64,000 nt of DNA from positions 62,001 to 126,000 of the forward strand of contig CAJNDS010002674.1 in assembly GCA_905221605.1 (NCBI GenBank). The letters run 5' to 3'. This document shows positions 50,801 through 62,965 of the stretch, one piece after another. The position numbers and the translations under genes were made by a program. How positions within the stretch are numbered: position 1 is the first letter of the stretch; the number at the start of each line of letters is the position of its first letter. The stretch is from Symbiodinium natans. Its lineage: Eukaryota; Sar; Dinophyceae; Suessiales; Symbiodiniaceae. The notes beneath the pieces were generated by a model. It had not been told where the DNA came from and did no database searches. It saw only the letters and a program-made list of their open reading frames with translations.

Positions 50801-52479
50801 AACTACAGAGCAAGTGACACTTGTGGAGTCGGCACCCCAGTTTTAGGGAGTTCTGGTACAAAGGTTTTGATCGCATTGCTTGCACGTGGAGGCCTGCAAA
50901 GTCTGTTCAATGAGTCTTCTTGGCTCGGCCTCTAGCTCAGCTGATCCGCTCCATGGGGATATTCTTGGATCGGCTGCCCGCAAGGCATCCGGTGCTGCAT
51001 CCGGTGCTGCCTCCGCTGTGGCATCAGCAGCTTCAGCTGCGACATCTGCTGCTCTGGCGGCCAAGGACTTGCATCCAACTCTCTGTGTTTTTGCAAGATG
51101 CAAGCTGACGTGCAGGAACGTGCAGCGCAGGCAAGCTGTCCCTTGCGCATGCGTAAATAGCAGACATGGACTACATACGGCAGGCTCAGCAAATGCATGG
51201 CATACGAGGTGGCGCCGGCACCGCCCGATGTTGTGCAGTTTGTTGCAGAAGCAGGTGGCAGCCACGGGGATGGGCCTGACTCATGCACCATGTGGGCATG
51301 TTTCTTTCCCAAATCGATCTGGAGAGTGGGCCGAACCTGCAAGAATTCTGCATTTAGCAAGCTGGCGGCTCGCAAGTTGTTGCAACAGAGGAACAGTGTT
51401 CCATTCATGATAGGAAGTTTTCACTCATCGTCGCCGGGCTCCGCGTTGAAATTGGTGAAGTGATGTTCCACGGTCTGTATCCAAGCGCAATAGCGCTGTG
51501 GGGGTAACGGATCAGCCGGGGTCCTTTGAGAGAGATGAATAATCCTCCATAAAATGGGTAGCCCTGGGTTTGTATGGGTCTGTGTGAAAAGGGTTTGTTC
51601 CGTTCGCCTTGTTGCTGGTGGTCCTGCGACTTTAGTTGGCAACTTGACTTCAAAGGTCAGTAGCGGGTCCTGATAAAGGAGGAACTGTATCTCTGCATTT
51701 CGTATTGTATCTCGTTTGCAAGTCCTGACTGGGCGCATGCCCTTCGCAATTCCGTGGTTTATGTTTCCTGTGCCAGGCGAAGTCGTTGCAGAGGCAGTGC
51801 ATGAGCAGCACTGGAAATCTAAATTGGATGGCTTGCGAATTCTCCGAAAACGTTGGCACTGACCTGTGCAGCAAAATGGCGCTAAGGGCCAGAGAGTTCG
51901 AGGGGCAGCTGGCGAGGTCACCAACCAGGTGGCAGGCCCGGAGCGTCACAAGCTTTCGGATGTGCTCCGGAGTGGCTGTTTTGCAGGTGTTGCTGGCCAT
52001 GCCTCCACGCAAGTGGCCGCTGCTGTGGAAGGTCTTGTCATGAGTTGCTGCAGCCATACATTTGTGTTCGCCAGATGCTAGGTGTTTCAGGTGTCGTTAC
52101 TTCTTCCTTTCGCGGCGGTGAGATTCGAGTACGACGCATGCCTAGCAAAGATGAATGCTGCGCACCCGTGTGTATTTATGCTGAAAAAATCTGCGCACCC
52201 GCGAGTGTTTTTATGCTCAAATGGCAGTCGCTAGGAAGGTGCTGAGCAGTCATTCGATTAGCCCTTGCAACTCGGAGAGCTAAAAGACAATCAAACTGAT
52301 TGAAAGGCTTCTACTCCATAAACTTTCACGAAAGCAGAAATCAGTTCATCCGAATCACAAGAATACATAAAAACACGGCCTCCTCTCCCACAAGTGGTGA
52401 ACAAACGCACGCATGACGAAAATTAAGTCAAACGCGAGGTCAAGACGGGAAAAGTTTTTGGCACTAGCGGGTCTAGGCA

Positions 52480-52764
52480 GAGAGAGGCTGAGGGGGGAGA
52501 GAGGTGGAGAGAGGCGGAGAGAGGCAGAGGGGGGCCTCTTCGCTATGTAGAAGAAGAACCGAGGCAGAGAGAGGCGGAGAGAGGTAGAGAGATGCACAGG
52601 GAATCATAGAGAGGCAGAGAGCGGCGGAGAGAGGCGGAGAGAGGCGGACAGAGGCGGAGGGAGGCGGGAGACGCCCACCACGCCCACGCCCGCGCCCACG
52701 CCCGCGCCCACGCCCACGCGCACGCGCACGCACAAGCGCACTCGCACGCACGCGCACATCGCAC

Positions 52765-52801
<37 letters not shown>

Positions 52802-52850
52802 GAGACAGCGACGCAGACGAAGACGGAGACAGACATACACAGACACAGAC
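52480..52850. repeat. GAGAGGCGGA, CGCCCACGCC and AG simple repeats
   Basis: Three adjoining blocks: GAGAGAGGCGGA units to about 52,665, CGCCCACGCCCGCG and GCGCACGCAC units to about 52,755, then AG dinucleotides to 52,800. Confidence 0.9.
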
Positions 52851-54687
52851 ACGCTTCAACGGACCCTGTAGGTGTGCGTGACCAGGCGGCCTCTTCCCTG
52901 GCAATTATGTACATCATGAGTTCTCACGAACTTGCAGCAGCTGGAGTATCCATCGGCAAACACCGGCGGTAGTTTTTTTCCAAGGTTCATCAGAAGCTGC
53001 GCATTGAACAGCTCGCGGACCAGTTTGCCGATCTCATGGAGGCGAGGGGATCGCAGCCGCAGTTTTTTTAATTGTGTGATATTGTGCGTGATTGCGTCAG
53101 CTGCCTCGTGGCAGGGCTTTCTCAAGAGAAAAGTGTTCAAGCTTCTATCTTCATTTGTGGACAAGATTCCAGGCATAGTGAAAACTGTACCTCTGCTGAA
53201 TCTTGCGTGCCCGCCGAGCAAGGGCAGTCAGTATGTTCCTGAGTCCGAGGTCTTGGAAGATCCTGAAATGCCGGCCCGTGTGCAGAGAGCACAGGACGTC
53301 AGTGGGACATAGAGGCTTTTCGTGTGTGCTCTTGGACCACCGACTGACATGCAGGATGCTGCAATCGATGTAGTATGGCCAGATGTTCGGGAGGAGAGTG
53401 CTGCAACATTTCCGTGCTGATCTGCAGACTGTGGCACTATCACGTCTTGATGAGCATGTTCCTGCAGGAAATCATGTGGGAGCTGGCCGTGCGCCTCGGC
53501 ACCTGCAACCGATGTACTCAAGCTTTGTCCATCTTGGATGAGTTTGTATTGGCAGGACCCTTTCAATGAATGGATGAATGGAGCAAACTGACACAAAACA
53601 ACAGCAGCGCAATGCATAGCGGGCGCACCTGAGGAGCAGCATGCAGGTTGCGTTGGTAGGGCAGCTGGGGTACATGATAAGCAAGCCTGGCCATCACGGG
53701 ATTGTTGTGGGTAGATGCAGTGATGGTAGTGACGGTAGTGTCAGCGTACTTCCGAGTAGCGTGCGATTCTTGCTTTGCATTCTCAGGGCCATGGATGGCA
53801 AGGTGGCCCAGGATGTGCCTAAGGCACTGAAAGAGGGTTTGGAGGAGTGCGAGTTGCTTTCCATTCCTCATCCTCCAGTGCAGGTGGGAAGCTGCACCTG
53901 TTGTTCTTTCCTCAGATATCACCTCTATCCCTTTGATAGAGGCTGGCGTAGCTGTGACTCATTGCATCTGGTCAGCATGATGTCTATGAGCAGGATTCTG
54001 GGGACGGCTGCGAGATCCAGTATGGACTTGCGGCAGCATTATAGGTAATGTACTGTTTGCAGGTTGCCTTTCTGGCCGCATTCTGTATCTGCCAGCCCCA
54101 GGATACTCTTCACCATTGTGGGGCTTCTCCCAGTGTATGGCATCAGCCCCGCTGTGTCTCAGCTGCAGTCAGGCGGTGCCAAAGTGTAAGAAGACGTTGG
54201 CAAATGCCAGCATGAGGGAGTGCTTGTCGACTCCGCTTAGATCTTCGTGTTCATTTTCATGGTCATCGACAAGACTGATGAGTTCCAGCTTGTTTCCTTC
54301 ATTCTCCAGTTCAAGGTGCTGAGCGCGCACGCCCTCTCTCTTTGCTCTGTATGTCGTTAGGTGGTCAGGTGCTCGTTGCATCCCCTCAGCTTGTGGGGGG
54401 TCTGGAATGGTGACCCTTGAGGGTCAGGAAATCCGACCTTTCCCAGCTTACCCATTTCACGTCAACCCTTCACTGAAGGGTCTCACGACCTTGCCGTTGT
54501 GGTCTAGAGAACCAAACCATAGCTAACACCGACAAGTCCATAACCAACCAGGGGTCTGAAATGGGTTTCTCAAATCATACCCAGCTCCCAGGAAAAGCCA
54601 CAGTTGGGGGTCTATAATGGGGCCCCAACCCCACCCCCTCACAAACTGACGGTGTCTCGTTGCATCAGTTTTTGCCAAGCCAAACTC

Positions 54688-54706
54688 TGTGTGTGTGTGT
54701 GTGTGT

Positions 54707-54747
<41 letters not shown>

Positions 54748-54828
54748 TGTGTGTGCGTGCGTGGGTGGGTGGGCGGGTGGGTGGGTACGTGTACGTGTAC
54801 GTGTACGTGTACGTGTGTGTGTGTGTGC
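54688..54828. repeat. GT microsatellite with GTGGGTGGGCGG and GTACGT blocks
   Basis: GT repeats from 54,688, a GGGTGGGTGGGCGGGTGGGT block at about 54,762-54,785, and five GTACGT units. Confidence 0.95.
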
Positions 54829-55334
54829 CTTGGTTTCGCAAGCAGCGCAGGAGTCCGTGCCTTGGATACAGTTGCAGTTACAGACAACAAGATCAAGATG
54901 AAGACCAAAAACAGCTAGAGGTTAGGTGAGCCTGTTGAAGACTGAGTCACCGACTGTTGATCGGATTGAACACCTTGTGTCAAGCGTGTGTGTTTGTGTG
55001 CGAGTGTAGGGGGGGGAACGCATTATGAGTTTTTGAGCAAAAAGAAGCAACATAGTTGGGCCACCCGTCCGTGCACAAATGCGTTCTGGTCACAGAGCTT
55101 AGCCATACCGCGCCGCGGTGAAGCCTCATTGGAGGGCTGGCGCAGGGTGCTCGGTTGCTCAATCCTGTTGGGTTTTGGGAGGGGTTTTGGGAGGCTTTTC
55201 TTCCCGAAGTCTCCTTCTCTATCGTCTTCTTGTCTCCCTTTCACGTCGTGTGGTGCGCGGGTAGGATCGGGCAAGGTGTGGGGCCATCAGCGAAAGTCAT
55301 TTTCAGCTTGGGGCGACCCCGCGCTCCGCGAACA

Positions 55335-55560
55335 GAAAGAAGAGAAAGACAAGAAAGAAAGAAAGAAAAGGAAAGGCAAGCAAAGAAAGAAAGAAATGAA
55401 AAGAAAAAGAAAGCAAAGGGAAAGAAAGACAGAAGGAAAGAAAAAAGAAATCAAGAAGAAAGAAAGAAAGCAAAAGGAAAGAAATAAAGAAGCAAATAGA
55501 TAGATAAAGAAAAAAGAAAAGAAAGAAAGAACACAGAAATAAATACAGAAAAGGAGGAAT
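55335..55560. repeat. AAAGAAAG-rich purine tract
   Basis: More than 200 bp of nearly pure purine on the plus strand built from GAAA and AAAG words. Confidence 0.95.
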
Positions 55561-56489
55561 AGCGCCGCGCACTACGTTACTATGCTATGCTTTCTCGGCG
55601 CAGACGCGGGGCGGGGAGGTTAATCTGACTCATCCCCAACAACCCAAAATTCTGTGACAGACACAGTGTGTGTGTCAGAGGGTGCGATGCTGTCAGCGCA
55701 TTTTCGTCAAGCTGTGGAGGGGTTCCAGTACCTCACGCAGGGCGTTTTGCGCAGCTTGATGGGCAGGTTCCTGAGGTCCGAGAGTTTTGAGACACCCTTC
55801 GATTGCCCAACGACACCAAACAGCCCGTCTATTTCCGTGAAAGTCAGGTTACTTCATGTACCTGAACTGCGTGACCGCGCCAGGGCAAAGAGAGGATTAC
55901 TGTGCGACGAACGGACCGGGTTCCGTAGCTCCAAGCATCGTGGTCCTCGTGCACGTCTCAGGATGTGTCACAGCAAGTTTTGTGGGACGCGGTAGCTTTC
56001 TGTCATGAGCAAATCGCTGCAGGTTGGATACTTTGTCCAAATTGTTCTGGTTTGGACCTTGCCGGCATTCAGATCTTAGTGCAGCCAGCTTACTCCACAG
56101 ATCACATGCGCAAATTGAGGATTGCATTCGCGCTTCTGCCCTTCTCTTCAAGGAAAGGGCGAACAACTTTGAGTGGCCATTTGGCGCCTCATCCGCCACA
56201 GTTCGGGTGGGGGAAGAGCCAGAATCATGATGTCGGAAGCCCTCAGAAGAATGTAGAAAAAGCAATCTAGAAAATCGCGGGTTGCGCGAGAGATCGTGAA
56301 AACATGTGGGGTTCAAGCGGCCGAGGATGCACATCCTGACCCTGCAAAGCAACGGGGCGGATACATCCGCTCCCTGCCCTGACATCGCAGCATTTGTTCG
56401 TGCTGATGTTCATCTTCTGCTTTGCTTGCAATGCTGGTCACATGACATTCATGACATGATGCCGGCTGCATGACAGTTGTGCCATCGTG

Positions 56490-56840
56490 TTGTGCTCTCT
56501 TAGTTTATCTCCTGTGGTATGACCTCCTGACGTTTGTGTTCTGCGCTGGCGCACTGGTTTACGTGCTACAGCTGCGGGAGTGGTTACTTGACGATTGGAT
56601 GGTCAAACATGCTGCTTGGTTGTTAACGCTTTGCTGCCTTAGATGCGCTTCGAATTAATTTCCGAAGCAAACCCGTGCACACGCAAGGCATTCTTTGCAA
56701 TCCAAATGGTCCATGGTTATTTGTCCATGCCGTTCTTTTTCTTTACAATTCCATTGGTCAGGACTGATCCTGCTTGTCTAGCTTTGTGGATGCTTCTGTT
56801 GCCGTGCTTCTTCCACTATCCTCCACCTACAGCGTGACCA
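56490..56840 (+). CDS. Possible membrane-protein exons
   Basis: Two plus frames are strongly hydrophobic: LLVYLLWYDLLTFVFCAGAL then VYVLQLREWLLDDW (56,490-56,610), and GYLSMPFFFFTIPLVRT then LALWMLLLPCFF (about 56,720-56,820). They look like transmembrane helices and may belong to the channel gene downstream or to a separate membrane protein. Confidence 0.3.
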
Positions 56841-58939
56841 TGCGTCCATTGCCCTGGCAGGAATGTGCTGACCCACACGGCCACTTGGTCCATCTTCGGC
56901 CATACCTTTGGATGATGTTGTGGGCTTACGCTAGATGCTGTTCTCTGAGGCACCGACTGGATACGATCGGTCCGGCCTCTGCAGGCAGTATGTCGGCGTC
57001 ACCAGGCATTGACCAGCATCTAGGTGTAGCATCCCATTGGTGATGTAAGCAAATGGAAGCTCTGAGTGGAAGGATCCCCAAAGCATCAGCGGACAGAAGC
57101 TTTCCACGACTGTTCGAGAAGGCTGAGGCCATCCAGAGTTGGAACATTTGGAACATCCCAGCAGTCCCAGCACACCCCCACAGCACTCGCCTGGCAAGGC
57201 TGCGAGGGTTTTGGCGAACCTGAAGCGTCTAATGGCTGGCCTCCAGGTTCGTGCGCTGGATGCGGAGGATGAGATGCCTTGAAATGCTTTGAACCTGTGT
57301 GAAACCGCAGCGTGATGGCTGTGCGTTGGAAGCAGTGTGGGCTTGGCAGGAGCAGCCGTCAGAGGTCGAAGCCGAGGGCACTCCGGGTTCACTTCGTTAA
57401 GTGCCTTAGTTCTTTTTTCGCCGGCAGTTGGCGCTTGGCGCATCGGCTTGTGCTGCTGGGTCAATACGGCCATGGCAGCATGCCCGCGCCCGGTTGAGTC
57501 GCAGAGAACGGAGCACCCTTGTCTGAACGCAAAGGCCGTTTAACATCTGCATGCTTCCCCTGCAGTTGAAATCTTTCCAAGATCCTGAAGCTTGAAACCG
57601 GCATGCTGTTGCGACAGAGTTGTGCGGATTACGAGGCACATGTCGAGCCCAGCACCTAAGCCTAGGACCTAAGCCACCCTACGCCGTCCCAACATCTTAA
57701 GAAGTACTCATGAACCAAACCTGACCCCAGCTTGCTGTTGGTCGTTGGCCACACCTGCTCTTGCAGCCAAGAATTGACAATCTTTCGTCTTTTGTCAAGT
57801 GAGAGCTGCATAAGATGGGCGATTGGGCTGTGCTGGCTTTTTCTGTTGGTTGCACCCGCTTCGGAAGCCTCCTCAGACCTTGGCCTTGGGGATCCTTGGA
57901 ACTGTGGTGCTTTGCTCATGGTCCTTGCTTATGCCAGGCTCCCAAGTGGCAAGTGCATCGGAAAGACTGGTGCATGAGCTGAAGGCCGCAAGATCCTGCA
58001 AGCCCGCCGCGAAGTGCAGGGGTTAAATGGGTTAGCAGTTGACTAGGGTGAAAGGTTCGGACTGACTCTGAACAATTGCGATATGCTGTGGAGGTTTTCC
58101 CGAACCAGAACACGTATAGCTGCCCGGCTGAGTTTTTGGGCCAGATCCGTCAGCAGGTCGATGCTGGTCGTCAGAAACTGCTAAACTGCTTGCCGAAGCA
58201 TCCCACTTTCTGAGATGGAACTTGGCTTGACGGTCGATGTCACGGCGATGGCCTGTACACTTGGACTGCGGGGGGCCAAGTGAACACCATCACCTAAAGA
58301 TTCCCAGCATGGCGTGAGAGCAACTTCAGGATGGTACGGAGTATGCCGGTGAGTTCCGTGAAGGCTTCATGTGGGGTCAAGGGGAGAAGTCGGTGCCTCA
58401 GCGACCGTATAGACATCATTACACTTCAACGTCCAGTACCTGAGATTTCGTCAGGCGATGGCCAAATGGAAGACGGTATTGCGGAGAATGGGTCGGCCCT
58501 TCGGCCCTCGGACTTGTTGAATCGCTTGTGGTATAATTTTGTATCGCGAGAGGCACAGGACATGATGTGGGGCAATGGCGAAATGCGGTGACCTTGGCTC
58601 ACCAGCCTGCAAGGCGCACGCACGCACGGCAAGAGCCAGACCATGGAAGCGTGCGCACGCGCTGGCGCGCGGGTGTGTCTCTGTGTGTGTGTGTGTGTGT
58701 CATATCCTCGATGCAGTGTCCCAGTATATCTCCGTAGCTGCTGAGGCTCGGAACCTGCTCGTCCCGTAAATATAGGTGCGACCGATGGGTGGCTATGGAA
58801 GAGATTACGGAGAATCGGTGGCAGGATCAAAAGGCCCAGGCAGCTGTGGAGCCCGAGTTTTCTGTGCCACAGAGCATCTACCTTTCCTGGATCAGGCCAC
58901 ATGACTCCACCACATGATTCTGCATGATTTCGTGTGGAA

Positions 58940-60426
58940 CAGAAGGCTAAAAGTTGGGCCTCAACTGAAGCTAAGGCAAGAGCTCTATGATGAGAAAGCG
59001 TGCATGGAGCTGCCCTTCATGATCCTGTGCCTTTGCTTCACAACGTACTGGTTAGGCAATTCAACAACAGAGGCAGGCAAGGGCCCATATGCTAGTCGAG
59101 AAAGAGCTGAGCCGCAAGGGTATTGATATCATTCACTTTGATGGCGGCTTCTCGGATGCAGAAGAGCCCGACTAAATTTCTGACTGCAGAACGCATATGC
59201 ACGTAGAAGTAGCTGCCCGAGCCTCCTAGGTCCTGGCGCTGAGCCAACACGTGGTTCTGTCCGTCGAGCAAGCGATTGAGCAGGACATCATGCAGAATGC
59301 AAACTTCGACGCTGGGCAGTATGCTCTACTCTTTGATAGATGTTGATGCAACCAAGCAGTCGTTGGCACGACAAGATACACGTTTGTTGCAACTAAGGCC
59401 TTCAATGAGTACATGGGCCGCGCAGATGCAACCTCCCGCTTTTCCATGCCGTTCAGAATTTTCAGCAGCCACTGTCTGGCGTTCTCAGCTCAGGTCACAA
59501 GACATTGGTGGACGTGCACTCGTTTGGAGACTTTTGGTCCTGGATTCGCCTGGGGTTTGTCCCGCTGGTGCTGCCCAGGGCCTGGGCTTATTCCGAGCAC
59601 CGTATCCCTGATGCCCCTCGGCTCATACTAGTACAATGACTGTCACATGTGGACGGAGACGTGCGGTTCCTGCAGTTAAGGTGACAAGTGTGTTTGGACT
59701 GAGCCCTGCTGACTCTGCACAAGCGCCCAGTTCATGGCATTTTGAAAGCAGGCGCGATGTTGACTCTGACTCCAGTCCGGCTGTGTGACGGATGCCCTGG
59801 CACGCCTGTCAGACCTGTGCAAAGATTCGTGCAGGTACAATGCGCCTGTTGCCGGTGACTATTTGTGCCTTGATGGCCTTAGGTTTCCTGATTGTCAGGT
59901 TTCCTGACCGTTGTTGTATGTCAGGTTTCCCAAAGAATATTGGCTGAAGCTTGGCTTTTGCCGAGGCACTACAATCGGATCATTGGAGGCATTCGCTTCC
60001 GTCAGCAGGTGGCGCCCGACGGGTCGTGCCGCTTCCCTGGCTCCGCCTCTCAGGAGCTCTTCAATCGATGGTACGGGATGCTGGGCAGCAAAAAAGGTAC
60101 AAAAGCCAGGGCCGTTCCGAGGGCCCCTTGCGTGGTCCTATCTGCAGCTATTGTCTTCATGTCTCCAGGAAGCCATGCATGCCAGCCTACGAGGACCCTT
60201 CTGAACTTCAGCTTTATGTGCTGGGGGACGAGCGAGAGCGAGAGAGAGGGAGAGAGGGATTCGCTAGCGCACGACCCTCGGGGCGGCCCCTCCGGAAGGA
60301 AGGTAGGAAGGAAAGACCCTGTTGAGGGGGGAGTCTGAACACCAGAAACCCCCTACTGACAAGGAACCACTTGGCCGTCGCGGCCGGGTCCGTTCCTCGG
60401 GGTGGGTGGGGCCTAAAGTGCGCAGC

Positions 60427-60477
<51 letters not shown>

Positions 60478-62600
60478 AGAGGAGGAAGATTAAGAAGAAG
60501 AGAGGTGCGTGAGACGTTGTCTGCACAAAGCGGGGCTGAATCCGTTTGTCAAGACATGGTGGGAACGGGGATGAAACAGGTTCAGTGCAAGCACGCAGGA
60601 GTTGGCTTTCGAGCCTGACACGTCCAACGGTGAGAACTTCGTGCGAGCTGAGAGGCAGGAATGGATCCTGAGTGAGGATGACCATGCGCGCATCGTCCAG
60701 CAACTTGTGGAGCCTTGGTGTCACTGGGTGCTTGCAAGGGATATGGTTGCACTATGTTGCAGTATGTTGCAGTCATCGGCGATGGTTCCATCAACCCCAG
60801 GATATGGAAGATGGATGTGCTCCTCATGCTCGAACCTCCAGCTATTCTAACTGCTCTTGCAATTGGTGTGGTGCTCAGACGCCTCCTTCTCCTTGGCTCA
60901 CAGAGAGGACGCAGAGAATCGAGGTGGGAGTAGACTAAGTCAGAGCCGGCGTTGTTCGAACATAAGAAGCCAAGCATCCCGCGGTGTGCAATTTGAGAGC
61001 GGTTCGCATGCGCCCACGAAACAGAGAAGCAGAGAGCAGCACTGGCTTTGGGCAGGTGGCTATGGTGTCCTTCAATGCACAGTACGGGCTGCTTACTTTG
61101 ACGGGGGTGAACCTCTGGATTGCTCGGGGGGGTCGCATGCGCAAGCGTGTGGAGCTCATGTCTCTTTGGATCAACTTCTCTCAGCCGACGGCTGAGAATC
61201 TGCCTTCCATCGTGTTTGCTGGAATCTGGTTATTGTGCTTATTCTACATTGTCTTGCACGAGCTCGTTGAGATTTCTTATGCCATTCGAAACGCAGAAGC
61301 AAGATGGCATCGTGCATTGCTCGAGGATTACATCGGGCCTTGGATGTTGGTTACATGGCCTCCTCTGTGGGCTTTCTTTGGTGAAAGGTGAACATGCGCA
61401 GCGAGTAGAGGAAGGTTGTTGCTGCTGTTTTTCGGGTAAATGTTTGTGGAGGAGGAGGCCACTCTTGTTCTTCCCCATAAGAGGACCACATGCCCAGACC
61501 CACCAAGGAGAGCTTCGTAGCGGCTCTGAAGTTCTAAGGCTCCGGTGTTTTACCTTTTTCCTGCTTTTCTCTTCCTTGCGGCCATTTTTCCGTGAGGTGT
61601 CCTAGTGTTTCCTATCAACATTCAGAGACATTGAGGTTTTCTGGTTATGGTGTGGAAGAGTACAGGTCTTCAGAGGTTGAAGCACAAAGGCGGAATCAGA
61701 GAGAAAGGAAGAAAGACATACAAAACAATGACGAAAAAATACAGAGATGCATATTCAGAATTACAGAAAGGAAATGAATTCAGCAAAGTGAGTACATACA
61801 TACATGAATAAGTCAAGCCAGAGAACAAGAAAGACAAATGAACATAAAGAGAGTGACCAAAGAAGAAAGAAAGGAAGAACGGGCTGCACCTCCCGCCCCC
61901 CTTCCCCGCTGCCCCCCTCGCTTCTTGGTTTGCTTTCAAGCTGTGCATTTTAAAGATGCCTGAACACAATTGAACGGATATACGAATCCTTCCCAGCCCG
62001 TCGTTGTTTGTGAATGGGGGAACTCCACCCCCTACCAATCCCCCTTTTCCCGGGATGTCTTAACTTGTTTTGAGGCATTGTGTTTGACAGGTAAGGGGGG
62101 GCTGCTGCGGAAGTGTGTTCTATGCAGAAGATCGTGTCATGAAAATGCCCACCTGAGTTTCTCCCCCCTTCGAAAGGGACCTGAGGTTGACTGGCTCTCG
62201 ATTTCGGTGGCAGTGGTGGTCCTGATTCTGTGGTTCAGTCTGGCCACAGAGTCGTCAAATCTGCAGCTGCAGCTAGGTTATTTACAGAGGCAAGAAGCCC
62301 AGCAGACACTGGAGAGGGCTGTGCGTGTTGGCCATGTGGCCACTTTCTACGAGGCTGTTGAAGCAGTATGTGCGGAAGAGAAGCGCTTCCGCTTGATCTT
62401 GTGCTTCTATCCGATGCTCCTGCTACTGCGGCTCTTCAAGTCCTTTGCGGCACAGCCGCGCCTCGCGGTCGTCACAGACACCATCAAGTTGGCATCCCAA
62501 GACCTACTACATTTTGGTGCCTCTGCATGCAATGAAACGCATAGATTTCTGTGCGTTGCATGCTTGTGCATGCTTGTGCTAGGTCCCTTCGGGCCCTAAT
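58940..62600 (+). CDS. Polycystin (PKD2/TRPP)-like cation channel, multi-exon, 3' part missing
   Basis: Separate exons give the polycystin order. First helix: LYDEKACMELPFMILCLCF (about 58,980-59,040). Extracellular polycystin domain: SVEQAIEQDIMQNANFD (about 59,258), FGDFWSWIRLGFVPLVLPRA (about 59,521-59,580), YNRIIGGIRFRQ then GSCRFPGSA (about 59,966-60,050), CMPAYEDPSELQLY (about 60,175), and FNAQYGLLTLTGVNLWIARG (about 61,073-61,130). Second helix: FAGIWLLCLFYIVLHELVEI (about 61,217). Linker to third helix: LLEDYIGPWML and then VDWLSISVAVVVLILWFSL (about 62,187). S4-S5: MLLLLRLFKSFAAQPRLAVV and TDTIKLASQDLLHFG (about 62,417-62,520). PKD2-type channels conduct Ca2+ and other cations in cilia or ER membranes. 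The pore helix and S6 are not seen; they may lie further right or be lost. Confidence 0.75.
60420..60500. repeat. GAA/GAG repeat in channel intron
   Basis: A run of AGAAGAAGAAG and GAAGAGGAAG words. Confidence 0.95.
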
Positions 62601-62659
62601 GGAGTGGTCGGTAAATTATACAAGCACGCCCCTTGTGCATTGACATGCACGCCCCTTAC

Positions 62660-62965
62660 GCATTGATACAACCAACGAATGCCTTGAAAAGGCGGAGGTT
62701 CCAGATTCCTGGATGCTGTCTGAAGTGGTCATGTTGCTGAAGAATCACCCTAAAGATACTCGATCTCTTTCCCATTGTCGGCCGAAATCCCTTACCAAAA
62801 TTTCCTACAGGATATTCGGCTCGATGCTGCAAACTCGTTTGGAGTATTATCTCGATGTCGTGTTCGGCATCGCCAGTACGGCTTCCGCAAAAACAGCTCT
62901 ACCAGCCAACCCACCCATCTCACCCGGCGCAGATTGTTTACTTAACATTTCCAGGATTGATAAGA
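62660..62965 (+). pseudogene. LINE reverse transcriptase fragment
   Basis: The plus strand gives VPDSWMLSEVVMLLKNHPKD, then SLSHCRPKSLTKISYRIFGS and MLQTRLEYYLDV, then after a frameshift RQYGFRKNSSTSQPTHLTRR. These are the finger and palm blocks of a non-LTR RT (the common forms are NYRPISLL, YKIFAKLLQTRL and QYGFRKGRST). The call is firm, but the copy is short and frameshifted. It is a different LINE type from the pieces at 30-34 kb and lies directly after the last visible channel exon. Confidence 0.8.

Larger units (their letters stand above)
47880..58900. other. Long stretch without a confident gene
   Basis: Many short plus-strand open frames separated by intron-like DNA. Candidates for real exons are an Ala/Ser-rich frame at 50,910-51,080 (KASGAASGAASAVASAASAA), one at 53,760-53,890 (LLCILRAMDGKVAQDVPKAL), and hydrophobic frames at 56,490-56,840. 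Simple repeats at 52,480-52,850, 54,690-54,830 and 55,335-55,560 break it up. It could be upstream exons and introns of the channel gene, or several decayed genes. Confidence 0.35.

Noticed and set aside
52473-52917. Several overlapping minus-strand frames rich in Leu/Ser and Arg/Ala
   Set aside because: They translate simple repeats (GAGAGGCGGA, CGCCCACGCC, AG) and have no protein-like sequence.
54604-54929. Cys/Val frames that could suggest a cysteine-rich protein
   Set aside because: Produced by a GT microsatellite in all three frames.
55303-55572. Phe/Leu-rich minus frame and Lys-rich plus frame
   Set aside because: Both come from the AAAG purine tract.
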